A stretch of DNA of 64,000 nt from Streptomyces sp. NBRC 110611 (GCF_001590865.1 NZ_BBUY01000011.1:62001-126000); one strand, 5' to 3'; counted from the first letter of the stretch, positions 12,243 to 21,290 are shown. Made by a program: numbers and translations. Notes: generated by a model from the sequence alone, not told the origin.

Positions 12243-13595
12243 TCAGCCGGCCATCGGCGCCGGTGCGCGCAGGGCGTCGGTCAGCGCGGCGAAGGCGGCT
12301 TCCGCGGTGTCGTCGGAGTGCACCGCGCGGTCCCAGACCATGCGCAGGTGGATCTCCGGCCCCTGGGTGACGGACACCGCGAAGGGGCCGCGGACCGGCC
12401 GGCCGTCGATGTGGGTCTCGCGGCCGGTCACACCGCCCAGCCGGAGCGGCGGACGGCGCCGGGCGTCGTCGACGGTCAGCAGCCCGTCGAGCCGGCCGGT
12501 CCAGCCGGAGCCGGCGGCCCGGGCCGCGTGCACCACCTCGTCGAAGGGGGTGGCGGCCCGGTCCAGGTCGTCCCACCAGGCCCCCGCGGTCTCCTCCGGG
12601 GCCGCGGCGGCCTGTCCCGTCGCGGTGGGGAAGACCACGGTGTTGAGGAAGCAGCCGAGTACCGGTGCGGCGCCCGGAGGCCGGCCGCCCCACGGATAGC
12701 CGAGCGGCACCACATGGCCCCGCCCGTACAGCACCGCCGCGGCCGCGCGGCAGGCGTCGAGCAGTTGGGGGAAGGACGCGCCGCCCGCCGGGACGGGGAG
12801 GGACAGGTCGGCCGAGCCGCTCGGCAGCCCGTCCGGGGCGGAGGCCTGCGGACCGGGCGGCGGGGCGCACTCACGGACCGCGCGGAGCCGGTCGCCCCAG
12901 TACTCCAGCGCCGCGGGCGAGGCCGCTCGCGCCTCCTCGTCCAGCTGGAGCAGCACGGCCTCCCGGTAGGCGTCCACCTCGGCGGCGACATCGGCGGGGG
13001 ACAGCCCCTCGGCCGTACCGCCGGCGGCGTAGGCGGCGCCCAGCTCCTCGACGATCCGGGCCAGCGAGCTGCCGTCGCACGCGGCGTGGTCCAGCACCAC
13101 GGCGAGCACCTCACGCGCCTGGTCCGTGGACTCGAAGGCCCCGGACTCGGCGGATCCGGACCGGTCGTCCGCTGCTGCCGCCCCCTCCTCCGTCAGAAAG
13201 AGCCGCAGCGGCGGACCTTGCGGCGCCCAGGCGCGCAGCACCCGCCGCAGCGCGTCGGCCGCGCTCTCGCCCGGTGCGCACGCCACCCGCTCCACCGGAA
13301 CCTCCGGTGGCCCCAGGCGGAGCACGGGGGTGGCGCGCAGTACGGCCGGCCGGCCGCGCAGGACGGGGTGCAGGGCGGCGAGGCGACGGGCGGCCGCGGC
13401 GAGGCGCCGGAGGTCGACCGTGCCGCGCGGGAAGGAGAAGAACATCGGCACGAGATCGGGACGCCCGGTCGGATCCATGGCCCGTACCAGCACAAAGCGG
13501 CGCTGGGCGCCGGTGACGGGCAGCAGGGGCGATGCCTCGCCGCCGTCGTCGAGTCGGCGGAATCGGTCCAGATACTGGTGCGTGATGCTGAGCAC
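12243..13595 (-). CDS. Stand-alone condensation-like protein
   Basis: A 450-residue single-domain member of the condensation/acyltransferase (BAHD-like) fold. The active-site motif is DHAACDG (about 168): the second catalytic His and the DG are kept but the first His of HHxxxDG is Asp. Conserved late features are GYPWGG and LGCFLNTVVFP, matching the floor-loop region of condensation domains. It may supply the missing condensation step for the two A-PCP proteins, N-acylate the product, or be a non-catalytic docking partner. GTG at 13595 is chosen because AGAGAGG lies 6 nt before it; the much longer frame upstream runs antisense through the MFS gene frame. It is 110 nt from the exporter gene and probably in the same transcript. 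Confidence 0.85.
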   Translation of the reverse strand: MLSITHQYLDRFRRLDDGGEASPLLPVTGAQRRFVLVRAMDPTGRPDLVPMFFSFPRGTVDLRRLAAAARRLAALHPVLRGRPAVLRATPVLRLGPPEVPVERVACAPGESAADALRRVLRAWAPQGPPLRLFLTEEGAAAADDRSGSAESGAFESTDQAREVLAVVLDHAACDGSSLARIVEELGAAYAAGGTAEGLSPADVAAEVDAYREAVLLQLDEEARAASPAALEYWGDRLRAVRECAPPPGPQASAPDGLPSGSADLSLPVPAGGASFPQLLDACRAAAAVLYGRGHVVPLGYPWGGRPPGAAPVLGCFLNTVVFPTATGQAAAAPEETAGAWWDDLDRAATPFDEVVHAARAAGSGWTGRLDGLLTVDDARRRPPLRLGGVTGRETHIDGRPVRGPFAVSVTQGPEIHLRMVWDRAVHSDDTAEAAFAALTDALRAPAPMAG

Positions 13596-13705
13596 GCGAA
13601 ACCTCTCTGTCGTTGCCGGTCGTGCCGCAGGGGACAGCGGGACGACGGGCAGTGAGTGGGGGCAGGCCGGCGAGAGCCCGGTACGGGCGGATGCTCCGGT
13701 ACGCG

Positions 13706-15106
13706 TCAGCCGCGGGCGGGCGGCTCGGCGGGCTCGTCGGAGGCATTCGCGGGGGCGGGCACGTCCTCGCGAATGAGGGCGTCCGCGCCCGTGCGGCCGA
13801 GGTCCGCGGCCGGGGACGGCCGTCCGGTGTCCAGGTCGCCCGGGTCGGCCATATCGCCTGCGCTGTCCGGCAGTTCGCGCATCCGGCGGAGCGGGGAGAG
13901 CAGCAGCGGCAGCGGTACGGCGAGGAACCCGGCCGCGCAGCAGGCCAGTGCCGTACGGGCGCCGAACGCGCCGGCCAGCGCGCCGCCGGCCAGGGCGCCG
14001 AGCGGCAGGGTGCCCCACATCACGAAGCGCAGGGTGGCGTTCATCCGCCCGAGCAGCCGGGGCGGACACAGCATCTGGCGGAAGCTCACCTGGGCGACGT
14101 TGTAGACGACCGCACCGAAGAACACCACGCCGGAGCCGACCGCGAACAGCGCCGCACCCGCGCCCTGGCCGGCCAGCGGCCACAGCACCGCGAAGGGGCC
14201 GGTGACCAGGGGGGACAGCCAGATGAGCCGGGCCTGGCCGAACCGGGCGGCGAGCCGGCCCGCACATACGGCGCCGGCCAGCCCGCCGATGGCGGACGCG
14301 GAGAGCACCAGGCCGACCGCTCCCGGTTCCAGACCGAGCACCCGGACCAGGAAGACGGACTGCGTGGCCATCAGCATCGCGGAGAAGAGGTTGGCGAGGC
14401 CGGTCGCCCCGGCGATCATCCGCAGCAGCGGGTGGCCGAAGACGAACCGCAGCCCCTCGGCGACGTCCTTGCGCAGGGCGGCACCCGGCTCCCGCTGCGG
14501 GCGGCTCTCCGGATGTTTGACGCGCCACAGGAACAGGGCGGAGAGCGTGTAGCCGGCCGCATCCGCCACGATGGCGAGCGGCGCCCCGAGCAGCTGCACC
14601 AGGCCACCGCCGACCCCCGGTCCGGCGACCTGCGCCGAGGAACGGATGGTCTCCAGCGCGCCGTTGCCCGCGACCAGCTGGTCCTTGGGCAGCAGCTGGG
14701 GCAGGAAGCTCTGATGGGCCACATCGAAGAAGACCGTCGCCACGCCGGTGATCAGGGCGACGACGTACAACTGGGTCATCGTCAGTACATCTGCGACGGC
14801 GGCCAGCGGCACACTGGCCATGGCCGCGGCCCGCACCAGGTCGGCCCGGATCAGCAGTGGCAGCTTCCGCATCCGGTCGACCCAGGCCCCGGCGGGTAAC
14901 CCGACCAGCAGGAACGCGGCGGTCTCCGCGGCCGTGAGCAAACCCACCTGGAAGGCGGGAGCGTTGAGCTGGAGTACCGCTACGAGGGGCAGGGCGACCA
15001 GGGTGACCTGGGCACCGAACTGTCCGGCCGCGGCGCCGGCGAGCAGAAAACGGAAGTCACGCCTGCGCAGCGGGCTGCTGGCCGCGGATCGGGATCTGAC
15101 GGGCAT
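13706..15106 (-). CDS. MFS exporter of the NRPS operon (EntS/MFS_3-like)
   Basis: A 466-residue major facilitator with about 12 hydrophobic segments, starting with a short basic N-terminus before FRFLLAGAAAGQFGAQV. The loop GLPAGAWVDRMRK is the conserved MFS motif A, and VFFDVAHQSFLPQLLP matches the enterobactin-exporter-like branch. The C-terminal 70 residues are hydrophilic and acidic. As the first gene of the operon it most likely exports the peptide or protects the producer. It begins downstream of a comparatively AT-rich stretch that probably holds the operon promoter. Confidence 0.88.
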   Translation of the reverse strand: MPVRSRSAASSPLRRRDFRFLLAGAAAGQFGAQVTLVALPLVAVLQLNAPAFQVGLLTAAETAAFLLVGLPAGAWVDRMRKLPLLIRADLVRAAAMASVPLAAVADVLTMTQLYVVALITGVATVFFDVAHQSFLPQLLPKDQLVAGNGALETIRSSAQVAGPGVGGGLVQLLGAPLAIVADAAGYTLSALFLWRVKHPESRPQREPGAALRKDVAEGLRFVFGHPLLRMIAGATGLANLFSAMLMATQSVFLVRVLGLEPGAVGLVLSASAIGGLAGAVCAGRLAARFGQARLIWLSPLVTGPFAVLWPLAGQGAGAALFAVGSGVVFFGAVVYNVAQVSFRQMLCPPRLLGRMNATLRFVMWGTLPLGALAGGALAGAFGARTALACCAAGFLAVPLPLLLSPLRRMRELPDSAGDMADPGDLDTGRPSPAADLGRTGADALIREDVPAPANASDEPAEPPARG

Positions 15107-15417
15107 GGCTATGACACTCAGGTATCAGCCGATCAACAGTCAAAACAAGGAGCACAGTTTCAGTCGGTTTTCTTCACCTTTTGCTCACGTGGGCAGGAAA
15201 TTTTACGCGAGATCTCGGCAACCACCGGAGGAATGAGGTCCAAAGCGACCGCTGCGTCCCCTGTGCACCGCTCGCAGCCGTCCACGAGCACTCCGTACAC
15301 CCGGAGTCCGTGGTCCACACTGTGGCCGAAAACCGCCACCGCTGTCTCTTTATTAACGGCTCCTTTCACTTTCCCCGCTATACCGCCCGTCGGGCAACGT
15401 CCAGGTGTCCCTCCGGC
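15107..15417 (-). promoter_or_regulatory. Leader/promoter region of the NRPS operon
   Basis: This 311-bp gap has no convincing gene. Around 15150-15215 the sequence is unusually AT-rich for the window (for example ttttcttcaccttttgct), as expected for an actinomycete promoter region. An 11-bp GCCCG-T-CGGGC dyad lies at 15385-15395. A 69-codon open frame (15160-15369) has only about two-thirds GC at third positions and a weak start, so it is not called as a gene. Confidence 0.5.
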
Positions 15418-16749
15418 TCAAGGGCCCAGGCAGTCGGTGAAGGTGACCCGGTCGCTCCCGCCGTCGAGGAAGTCCGGCGGGGAGTGATGGCGCAACAGGC
15501 ACATGTCGTAGCGGGCGCGGTGGGCCGGGGCGCCGCCCGTCGCGCCGCCCCGGCCGTCGCCGTCCGGCTCGTAGCGGTGCCGTCCGGACAGCTGACAGGA
15601 GTCGTAGCGCACCAGTGGACCTCTGGCGCCGATCTGGTAGCGGTGCGGAACGGTGTCCGCCGCAAACGGCTTGAACGCCAGCGCGGTGTCGTCGCAGTCG
15701 TTGAAGTGCACCGTTCCGCCGTCCCAGGCGCAGTAGATCACCAAGGTGTCCGGGTGACGCACCTCGAAGCGGATGTCCTCGGCGTGGAAACGCTGGACGG
15801 AGTCGTGGTGCGGCCCGCGCGGAAAGCGGAAGAAGGTGCTGGTGCGCCCGTACTCGCCGGAGGCCGTGGGCCGCCGGCCGGTGATGATGTACGAACCACC
15901 GCGACAGGCGAGGGAGCCCCCGTAGGGGAACTCCAGGAAGTTTCCCCAGGAGTACTCGACCTTCATGTCGTTGAACCAGTAGTTGACGAACTGGTCCTGC
16001 TGCTGGGGGCTCGGCGACTTCTGCGACAGACCGGAGTAGAGGAACGCCTTGCGGTAGGCGCCGCCGACCCGGCAGGCGTCCCAGCGCATCTCCGAGTTGG
16101 TGTTGCTGCCGTCGAGGGCGAGCCCGTAGGTCCACTCGCCGGTCCACTCGCATGCTGTGAAGCGGTAGTCCTGCGCCTGGCCGGTGGAGTAGGAGTAGAA
16201 GAACGAGGCCCCCGGGGTGCCGGAGGCGAACGCCATCTGCTCGAACGACACATTCGCCCAACTGTCCTCGTTGCGGCACAGATAGGCGCCCTCGGCCCGG
16301 GAGGGGGTGAAGAGGAGCTGCGTCATCCGCTTGCCGGCCCCGCGGAACCGCAAGCCGTTGGCCTTGAGTCCGCCTGCCGGGGCGTCGAGCAGGGCGTGCG
16401 GCGCCCGGATGAGGTACGTACCGGCCGGCACCTCGATCACCGTCCGGCCGACGTGGTCCCACACCCGGCCGGCCGCGTAGGAGTAGGCGCGGGCGAAGGC
16501 CCGGCTGTCGTCGGTCCGGCCGTCGCCCTTGGCGCCGCAGTCCGCCGCCACGTCGATGACGTCCTTGCCCTGGGGCTTACGGCCGGAGACGACCGGAGGC
16601 CGGGCGCCGTCGGACGCCTTCCCGGTGGTGTCGGGGGAGGTGGAGGAGTCGCATCCGGTGGCGGAGGCGGCCAGGGCGGCGGCCGTTCCCGCCAGCAGCG
16701 TCCGGCGGGTGACGCCGCCAGGGGACGGAGAAGCGCTGCTGCCTGCCAT
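15418..16749 (-). CDS. Lipoprotein with right-handed beta-helix (pectate-lyase-3-like) domain
   Basis: A 443-residue exported protein. The N-terminus has a twin-arginine signal (VTRRTLLAG) followed by a lipobox ending ATGC, so it is probably a Tat lipoprotein. The mature protein opens with VAADCGAKGDGRTDDSRAF and EVPAGTYLI, hallmarks of the parallel beta-helix fold in polysaccharide lyases, GH28 enzymes and phage tailspikes, and is Trp/Tyr/Asp-rich. No catalytic residues can be assigned by eye. ATG at 16749 has AAGGAG 6 nt before it. The neighbouring capsule genes suggest it trims or binds the exopolysaccharide. It is divergent from the CDP-alcohol phosphotransferase gene with a 72-bp gap. 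Confidence 0.82.
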   Translation of the reverse strand: MAGSSASPSPGGVTRRTLLAGTAAALAASATGCDSSTSPDTTGKASDGARPPVVSGRKPQGKDVIDVAADCGAKGDGRTDDSRAFARAYSYAAGRVWDHVGRTVIEVPAGTYLIRAPHALLDAPAGGLKANGLRFRGAGKRMTQLLFTPSRAEGAYLCRNEDSWANVSFEQMAFASGTPGASFFYSYSTGQAQDYRFTACEWTGEWTYGLALDGSNTNSEMRWDACRVGGAYRKAFLYSGLSQKSPSPQQQDQFVNYWFNDMKVEYSWGNFLEFPYGGSLACRGGSYIITGRRPTASGEYGRTSTFFRFPRGPHHDSVQRFHAEDIRFEVRHPDTLVIYCAWDGGTVHFNDCDDTALAFKPFAADTVPHRYQIGARGPLVRYDSCQLSGRHRYEPDGDGRGGATGGAPAHRARYDMCLLRHHSPPDFLDGGSDRVTFTDCLGP

Positions 16750-16789
16750 GATTGCTCCTTCGGAGGGGCATACATCGGAGCCGTTGAGC

Positions 16790-16815
16790 GAAATCGGGTG
16801 GGGAAATCGGGTGGG
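16790..16815 (+). repeat. Perfect 13-bp tandem repeat carrying the ribosome-binding site
   Basis: GAAATCGGGTGGG occurs twice back to back (16790-16802 and 16803-16815). The second copy ends 6 nt before the ATG of the CDP-alcohol phosphotransferase and provides its G-rich Shine-Dalgarno sequence, so that sequence is duplicated. Confidence 0.85.
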
Positions 16816-16821
16816 GGAAAC

Positions 16822-17568
16822 ATGAGCCGGTTCGGGTGTGCGGTCAGAGAGTTGTCGGCGGCCCAGAAGCCCGCGAAGGGAGTGTCCCTGTATTCGCGGT
16901 ATGTGAACCGTCCGGCCGGCCGGATACTGGCCGCGGCGTCCTACAGCGTCAAACTGACACCCAACCAAGTCACGGTGATCAGCGCGGTATTCACCTTCTC
17001 CGGAGTGGTGATGATCGCCGCGTTACGCCCCTCGGCCGCCACGGCCCTCGCGGTTTTCCTGGTGCTCTTTCTCGGTTTCGCCCTGGACTCGGCCGATGGT
17101 CAGCTCGCCCGGCTGACGGGCACCGGAAGCTCCGCGGGGGAGTGGCTGGACCATGTCGTCGACTGCGCGAAAATGCTCGCCCTGCATATGGCCGTGCTGG
17201 TCTCGTTCCACCGACACTTCGGATTCTCCAACTCCCTGCTGCTCCTCGTCCCGATCGCCTTCCAATGCGCCGCGGTACTGGTCTTCTTCGGCGGTGTCCT
17301 CACCGAACAGCTCAAGCGCGCGGAACGGCTGCGGAGCGGGGCCGGCGGCCGTCCGGCACCCGCGCCACCGGCCTCCCTCGTGCGGTCCGTGGTCCTGCTC
17401 CCGGTCGACTACGGCGTTCTCTGCGCGGTGTTCCTGCTCTTCGGCAGCCGTGCCCTCTTCGTGGGGGCGTACTGCGGGTTGCTCGTCGCCCATGTCCTCT
17501 TCATGGTGGCGTTTCTGGTCAAGTGGTACCGCGAACTCTCCGCCCCCGGCCGCACGGCGGAGAGCTGA
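16822..17568 (+). CDS. CDP-alcohol phosphatidyltransferase family membrane enzyme
   Basis: A 248-residue integral membrane transferase that moves a phosphoalcohol or phosphatidyl group from a CDP-activated donor with loss of CMP. The family signature is complete: DSADGQLARLTG then GEWLDHVVD, giving D-x2-D-G-x2-A-R ... G-x3-D-x3-D (about residues 79-104) for the metal site. About six hydrophobic helices surround it. ATG at 16822 follows GGGGGA. It converges on a cytidylyltransferase gene with only 12 nt between stops. Together they could make and use a CDP-polyol. The exact alcohol and acceptor cannot be read from the sequence. Ordinary phospholipid synthesis is the alternative, but the location beside a capsule locus favours decoration of a surface polymer. 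Confidence 0.9.
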   Translation: MSRFGCAVRELSAAQKPAKGVSLYSRYVNRPAGRILAAASYSVKLTPNQVTVISAVFTFSGVVMIAALRPSAATALAVFLVLFLGFALDSADGQLARLTGTGSSAGEWLDHVVDCAKMLALHMAVLVSFHRHFGFSNSLLLLVPIAFQCAAVLVFFGGVLTEQLKRAERLRSGAGGRPAPAPPASLVRSVVLLPVDYGVLCAVFLLFGSRALFVGAYCGLLVAHVLFMVAFLVKWYRELSAPGRTAES

Positions 17569-17580
17569 GTCCGGATCGGC

Positions 17581-18009
17581 TCACGCCGAACTCGCCATGC
17601 TGTCCAGTGCCTTGCGCAACAAGCTGCTCGAGGTGTGCACGGTGTAGGGGAAATACCTCACCTCGACCCCGACCGTCGCGAAATCCCGTTCCAGTTTGTC
17701 GCCCTTGGCCGTGCCCCTCCAGTCGTCGCCCTTGAAGAGCACGTCGAACCGTACCTGCCGCCAGGTATCCAATTTGTCGGGGACCGTCTCGACAAATGCC
17801 GCGTCCACGAACCGGATACTGCGGATGATCTCCAGTCGTTCGGTGAGCGGAACGACCGGTGTTCTGCCCTTGGCCCGCCTCGCCATCTCGTCCGAGACGA
17901 CGCCGGCCACCAGATAGTCGCACCGGCTCCTGGCATGCCGGAGAATGTTCAGATGCCCGACGTGGAACAGGTCGTACACCCCGGGCGCGTACCCCACGCG
18001 GTGCGTCAT
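17581..18009 (-). CDS. Cytidylyltransferase, glycerol-3-phosphate (TagD-like) family
   Basis: A 142-residue nucleotidyltransferase that condenses CTP with a phosphoalcohol to give a CDP-alcohol and pyrophosphate. Visible motifs are GVYDLFHVGHLNIL (HxGH nucleotide-binding), the middle ERLEIIRS, FKGDDW, and a C-terminal HTSSS in the position of the RTxGISTT motif. Length matches TagD-type enzymes. Its CDP product is the likely donor for the phosphotransferase encoded convergently 12 nt away. The substrate could be glycerol phosphate or another polyol phosphate. The replaced C-terminal motif makes a non-glycerol substrate possible. Confidence 0.9.
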   Translation of the reverse strand: MTHRVGYAPGVYDLFHVGHLNILRHARSRCDYLVAGVVSDEMARRAKGRTPVVPLTERLEIIRSIRFVDAAFVETVPDKLDTWRQVRFDVLFKGDDWRGTAKGDKLERDFATVGVEVRYFPYTVHTSSSLLRKALDSMASSA

Positions 18010-18048
18010 GCGGCTCCATGCCCTCCCATGCCCCTCATCGGTGAGCGG

Positions 18049-19590
18049 TCACTTCCTGGCGGTCACATACACCGGGCCGTTGCGGCCCGAGACATTGGTT
18101 CCGTCGGTGACCTCGAGCGAGTAGCGGTGCCGCGAACCGGGACCGACGGAGTCCGTATAGCTCATGTCCGGACGGTTCCAGTAGCGCGAATCCCGCTTCA
18201 GCGAGGCCAGCTGGGCGCCGTCGCGGTAGATCTTGTAGGTCAGGACACCGTCGTCCCGGTCCCAGGAGGCCTTCCAGGTCAGTGTCACCCGGCCGGGGGA
18301 CCGGCTCGTACCGCTCATCAGCGGTACCTGCGGCGCACCGGTGTCCGGGGCCGCCGCGAACCGGGTCAGGCCCTGCTGCGGTGCCTCGTTGACGGTGGTG
18401 AACTCGCCGCCCGCCCAGAGGATTCCGTCCGCCATGGCCAGCGCCCGCGGCCCGATCCGCTCCCCGATGCCGTCGTTGGTGTCCGGGAACCACGGCAGGA
18501 GCGTCTTGTCCTCGATCGACTGGGCCAGGAAGTGCTGGCGGTTCCGGATCTCCGGGAATCCGCCCGGGGTGCCGGAGCAGTTGTGCGCGTGTGAACCGCT
18601 GTACAGGACGCCCCGGTACGGCAGCACGGCCTGGGTGGCCCCCAGGCAGGTGTCCTTCCACAGCTGTGAGCCGTCGGCGAGCCGGCCCGCGATCCGCCCG
18701 TCGAAGACGCCCCCGCCGGTGCCCTCGGCGCCCAGGTAGAAGCGGGTGCCGTCGTGGGTGAGCGCCTTGACCGCCGACCTCCGGGGTATCCAGCCCTTGA
18801 ACGTGTCGACGACCTTGCCCGTTGTCGCGTCCAGCCCGGCCAGTGCGTGCACACCCGGCGGACTGCCGTTCACCGAGGTGAACCGGCCACCGATGATGAC
18901 CTTGTTCAGCTGCGGGGCGACCGTGAGGGCGTTGACGCCCGGCAGGGGATCGTTGGGGACCGACGAACCGCGCACCGTCGCCTGGAACGGCAGCAGCTCA
19001 CCATTGGGCCGCAGTGCGGCGATCCGCTCACGGGTCCGGCCCTGGACGGCGGTGAATCCGCCGCCGAGGTAGACCGTGTCGGCGGTGACGTCGATGGCCC
19101 GTACGGTCGAACTGACCGTGGGCTTCCAGCTCGTGGCGATGGTGCAGTCGTCGGTATTGAGGGCGGCGGTGTTCGACCGTCCGGCCGGACCGGCCTTGCC
19201 GAACGAGCCGCCGATGTAGAGCAGCGATCCATCGGGCGAGGCCCTGAGCGCCCGGACGGAACCCTTGCCGCCGGTGAACGCCGGGGCGCACGGCAGCGGT
19301 TGGCCGGTTCTGGCGTCGAAGGCCGCGAAGTTGGTGCGGGCCAGCTCGTGGGCGCCGGGCGCGGCCCCCGGCGGGCGGATATGGCTGAACGACCCTCCCG
19401 CGTAGACAACGCCCTTGGCGTAGGCCAGGGACCAGACGACGCCGTCGGTCTGCCAGGTGCGCAGCGGATCGGCGGTGAGGGTGGTGGTCTCATCGGTGGC
19501 CCGGGCGGGGCCGGCGGCCAGAGCCGTCGACGCCGCGCCGAGCACCGCGGCGGTCAGCAAGAGATGGACGGATCTGTTCCGTTGGCGCAC
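18049..19590 (-). CDS. Secreted beta-propeller-like repeat protein with C-terminal FN3-like domain
   Basis: A 513-residue exported protein. A basic N-terminus, hydrophobic core and AGPARA cleavage region form a signal peptide. The mature part carries six short repeats of the pattern [YILW]-x-GG-x-F, seen as VYAGGSFS, YIGGSFG, YLGGGFT, IIGGRFT, FYLGAEG and WAGGEFT, which resembles delta-60/Kelch-like propeller blades. A final 95 residues (VTLTWKAS ... TYKIYRDG) look like fibronectin type III. GTG at 19590 is preferred over ATG at 19608 because GGGGGA stands 3 nt before it. A surface adhesion or polysaccharide-binding role is inferred only from location. Confidence 0.8.
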   Translation of the reverse strand: MRQRNRSVHLLLTAAVLGAASTALAAGPARATDETTTLTADPLRTWQTDGVVWSLAYAKGVVYAGGSFSHIRPPGAAPGAHELARTNFAAFDARTGQPLPCAPAFTGGKGSVRALRASPDGSLLYIGGSFGKAGPAGRSNTAALNTDDCTIATSWKPTVSSTVRAIDVTADTVYLGGGFTAVQGRTRERIAALRPNGELLPFQATVRGSSVPNDPLPGVNALTVAPQLNKVIIGGRFTSVNGSPPGVHALAGLDATTGKVVDTFKGWIPRRSAVKALTHDGTRFYLGAEGTGGGVFDGRIAGRLADGSQLWKDTCLGATQAVLPYRGVLYSGSHAHNCSGTPGGFPEIRNRQHFLAQSIEDKTLLPWFPDTNDGIGERIGPRALAMADGILWAGGEFTTVNEAPQQGLTRFAAAPDTGAPQVPLMSGTSRSPGRVTLTWKASWDRDDGVLTYKIYRDGAQLASLKRDSRYWNRPDMSYTDSVGPGSRHRYSLEVTDGTNVSGRNGPVYVTARK

Positions 19591-19676
19591 AGTTCCCCCT
19601 GGAAGCATGGCGCGAGCGCGATGACCGGGACAGGAAGCGGGAACGTGAGGAGACCCGAGCCGGCGCGGCCCGTCAT

Positions 19677-21290
19677 TCACCGTGAGTTGTCCGCACCGCG
19701 CTTGCGCAGTACCCCGAAGAACTCCCCCACCCCCAGCGGAACACGATAGCGCCAGACCAAGATCCCCCATGCCCCGATGGACAAAACAGTTCCAAGGAAC
19801 GTACCGGGCACACTGTCGCCGGACAGGGCCCGCACGCCGAACGCGAGGGGCGCCACCACCCCGACGGCGACCAGCGCGGCCAGCAGGTACCCCCGGTCCA
19901 CCGTCCGGAATCCCAGACACCGGCGGGCGAGCAGCGCCGAGACCCCGTTGTCCACCACGCTCGCCAGCCCCCAGGCAACGGCCGCGCCCAGCACGCCGTA
20001 CCGGGGCACCAGCCCTATCCCGCCGCCCAGTTGGATCACGAACGCGGTGCCCGCGACCGCGAGGTTCCAGACGCTCCGTCCGGCCATCAGGATGACCGTC
20101 TGGGCGTTGCCCGCCCCGACGTTCACCAGACCGGCCACCGCGAGTACCACCAGGCCCGGCGCCCCGTCGGCGAAGCCGGGCCCGAACAGCGACAGCACGG
20201 TCCGCGGATAGGCCGCCAGCAGCACGAAGACCGGCCAGGAGCACAGGGCGATCCACCGCGTCGACAGCCGGTGCAGATGCTGCGCCCCGGCCTCGTCGCC
20301 GCCCGCCAGCAGACGGCTGATCTGCGGTGACACCGCCAGCCGGACCGCCAGCTGCAACATCGTCCCGGCGGTGACCAGCCGCCCGATCGCGGTATGGACA
20401 CCGGCCCCGGCGCTCGTCCCCAGTGCCGACAGCAGGATCACACCGATCCACACCGCCGCGATGTCGAAGAGCGCCGAGACCGCCCGCGGCCCGGCGAAGC
20501 ACCAGAACTCCCGTACCGGCGTCGGCGCACGGCCGGTACCGGGACGAGCGCGCCGCGCCCTGCGCAGCGCCACCCAGGCCGCCGCGGCGCCCAGCACCCC
20601 GGGCACCAGCCAGGCCGCACCGATACCGGTCACGCCCGGCGCCCACAGCACCACCGGCACCGCGAGCAGCACCCGCAGCACCGGCTTGCCGATCTGCTCC
20701 ACCGCCACGAACGGCACCACCGAGCCGTACCCCCGGGTGGCACCGAGCAGCACCAGCGCCACGGTCGTCACCGGCAGGAACACCGCGAACAGCCGCACCA
20801 CCCCGACGGCCTCGCCCGGACCGAGACCGGGCAGCAGCCGGCCGGCGAGCCCCGGCGCTGACCACAGCGCCGCCGCCCCCGCCGTACTCGCCAGCAGCGC
20901 CGGCGCCACCGCGGTCCGCAGCAGCCCCGGTACCCCCGCACCGCCGGTCAGCTCCAGGTCCCGGGAGACGAAACGGACCAGCGCGGTATCGGCGCCCAGC
21001 TTCAGGGCGTTGCTCACGATGGTGAAGGCCGCCACCCCCGTGAAGACCGCGCCGGCCCCGCCCGCCCCGAGCCCGTGGGTGACGACGGCGACCAGGACGA
21101 ACCCGAACACCGCGTTCGCGGCCGCGCCCGCCAGCCCGAACAGACTGCCGCGGGCCGTCGTCGCCACCCCGCGCCCGCCGCCCTCCTTCCGTACGGACAC
21201 CGTCTGTGCGGACACCGTCTCGTCCCGGCGGTCACCGGACACCGCCTCGTTCCGGCGGTCGTCGGAGCCCGTCGGCCGGACGCCCGTCAT
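19677..21290 (-). CDS. Oligosaccharide flippase, Wzx/MviN-like
   Basis: A 537-residue membrane protein of the polysaccharide transporter (MOP) superfamily, with about 14 hydrophobic segments and a hydrophilic N-terminal 45 residues. It should flip the lipid-linked exopolysaccharide repeat unit across the membrane. The C-terminus is short and basic. The ATG at 21290 overlaps the stop of the Wzz-like gene as ATGA, so the two are translationally coupled. The N-terminal tail is encoded by imperfect GACACCGTCTCG-type repeats around 21196-21260 and may tolerate length variation. It ends the wzy-wzz-wzx run. Confidence 0.87.
   Translation of the reverse strand: MTGVRPTGSDDRRNEAVSGDRRDETVSAQTVSVRKEGGGRGVATTARGSLFGLAGAAANAVFGFVLVAVVTHGLGAGGAGAVFTGVAAFTIVSNALKLGADTALVRFVSRDLELTGGAGVPGLLRTAVAPALLASTAGAAALWSAPGLAGRLLPGLGPGEAVGVVRLFAVFLPVTTVALVLLGATRGYGSVVPFVAVEQIGKPVLRVLLAVPVVLWAPGVTGIGAAWLVPGVLGAAAAWVALRRARRARPGTGRAPTPVREFWCFAGPRAVSALFDIAAVWIGVILLSALGTSAGAGVHTAIGRLVTAGTMLQLAVRLAVSPQISRLLAGGDEAGAQHLHRLSTRWIALCSWPVFVLLAAYPRTVLSLFGPGFADGAPGLVVLAVAGLVNVGAGNAQTVILMAGRSVWNLAVAGTAFVIQLGGGIGLVPRYGVLGAAVAWGLASVVDNGVSALLARRCLGFRTVDRGYLLAALVAVGVVAPLAFGVRALSGDSVPGTFLGTVLSIGAWGILVWRYRVPLGVGEFFGVLRKRGADNSR

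Noticed and set aside
15160..15369. A 69-codon minus-strand open frame in the NRPS leader
   Set aside because: Only about two-thirds GC at third codon positions, weak ribosome site, and placed where the operon promoter is expected.
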